Source: Thermoflexales bacterium (GTDB lineage Bacteria > Chloroflexota > Anaerolineae > Fen-1058). From it: 33,168 nucleotides of DNA. The notes under the pieces are model-generated. The model was not told the DNA's origin. It searched no databases and saw nothing but the letters and a program-made list of their open reading frames with translations. The stretch spans positions 1-33,168 of the forward strand of contig JAFGFO010000404.1 in NCBI GenBank assembly GCA_016931085.1, given 5' to 3'. The translations under genes and the position numbers were made by a program. Positions 33,074-33,168 of this stretch are shown one piece after another (position 1 is the first letter of the stretch; the number at the start of each line of letters is the position of its first letter).

Positions 33074-33168
33074 ATGGTTCAAGTTAGATTGACACCTCTA
33101 GAAGTATCGTTCACGCTTTTTGGGCGCGAACACCCAAATATGTGGCAAAAACCGCTGCGAATAGGCAA
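33074..33168 (+). CDS. Truncated ORF of unknown function
   Basis: ATG 33074 opens a frame that reaches the right edge of the window after 31 codons, beginning MVQVRLTPLEVSFTLFG. TACAAT at 33061-33066 could be a -10 box, which would make the message nearly leaderless; there is no ribosome-binding site. I do not recognise the sequence. The gap 32966-33060 shows nothing else. Confidence 0.3.
   Translation, partial: MVQVRLTPLEVSFTLFGREHPNMWQKPLRIG

Overview
The window looks like part of a bacterial chromosome of moderately high GC. I infer a member of the Chloroflexota (Anaerolineae/Caldilineae type). The grounds are a GT39-like membrane glycosyltransferase with beta-rich C-terminal modules, a cyclase-ATPase-TPR giant regulator, a secreted-protein remnant ending in DIGADEYYG...LYLPLALRN, and many dispersed short repeats of a kind I associate with these genomes. 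This is inference from protein style only. No rRNA is present.

Left part, minus strand (1-8725). A cyclase/ATPase/TPR regulator (8725-4520) is followed by ftsY (4357-3446), prfB (3393-2289), then rmd and gmd (2207-216), which together would make GDP-D-rhamnose. prfB carries an intact programmed +1 frameshift site (CTT TGA C), so its true start lies 34 bases upstream of the uninterrupted reading frame. At the far left a truncated gene (1-67) may be an endonuclease/exonuclease/phosphatase-family protein.

Centre (8896-18124). A plus-strand alpha/beta hydrolase-dus pair converges on minus-strand deoC. Upstream of deoC lies a tightly packed minus-strand run read from about 18100 to 11552. It holds a UshA-type phosphoesterase homologue, a GMP-synthetase-like ATP pyrophosphatase, a remnant of a secreted protein, an aminotransferase, a 45-residue small ORF coupled on both sides (TAATG and TAAaATG), a GrpB-family protein, a NagB homologue and a winged-helix nucleotidyltransferase. 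At least three of these enzymes lack or alter signature residues. This is the most likely place in the window for an undescribed pathway.

Middle (18141-19200). A decayed sensor histidine kinase is divergent from the run above, sharing overlapping -35 boxes with it. Next come a bidirectional terminator and tRNA-Leu(GAG), which has a near-consensus promoter and its own hairpin terminator.

Right part, plus strand (19298-29554). plsX-fabF (lipid synthesis) lead into a NERD-like membrane protein and then a glycan block: methyltransferase, GT2, GT39-like transferase, SDR epimerase/dehydratase and DegT-type sugar aminotransferase. With gmd/rmd this suggests cell-surface polysaccharide or glycolipid synthesis. 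A minus-strand SPFH/coiled-coil pair follows (31252-29645). Last is a cysteine desulfurase gene broken by an in-frame TAA, then a truncated unknown ORF at the window edge.

Short repeats shape many gene edges. GTAG...CTAC palindromes lie at three stop codons. CTGAAAC-type repeats supply stop codons, a glycosyltransferase N-terminus and an insert in the desulfurase. A separate dispersed repeat has apparently displaced the plsX start codon.
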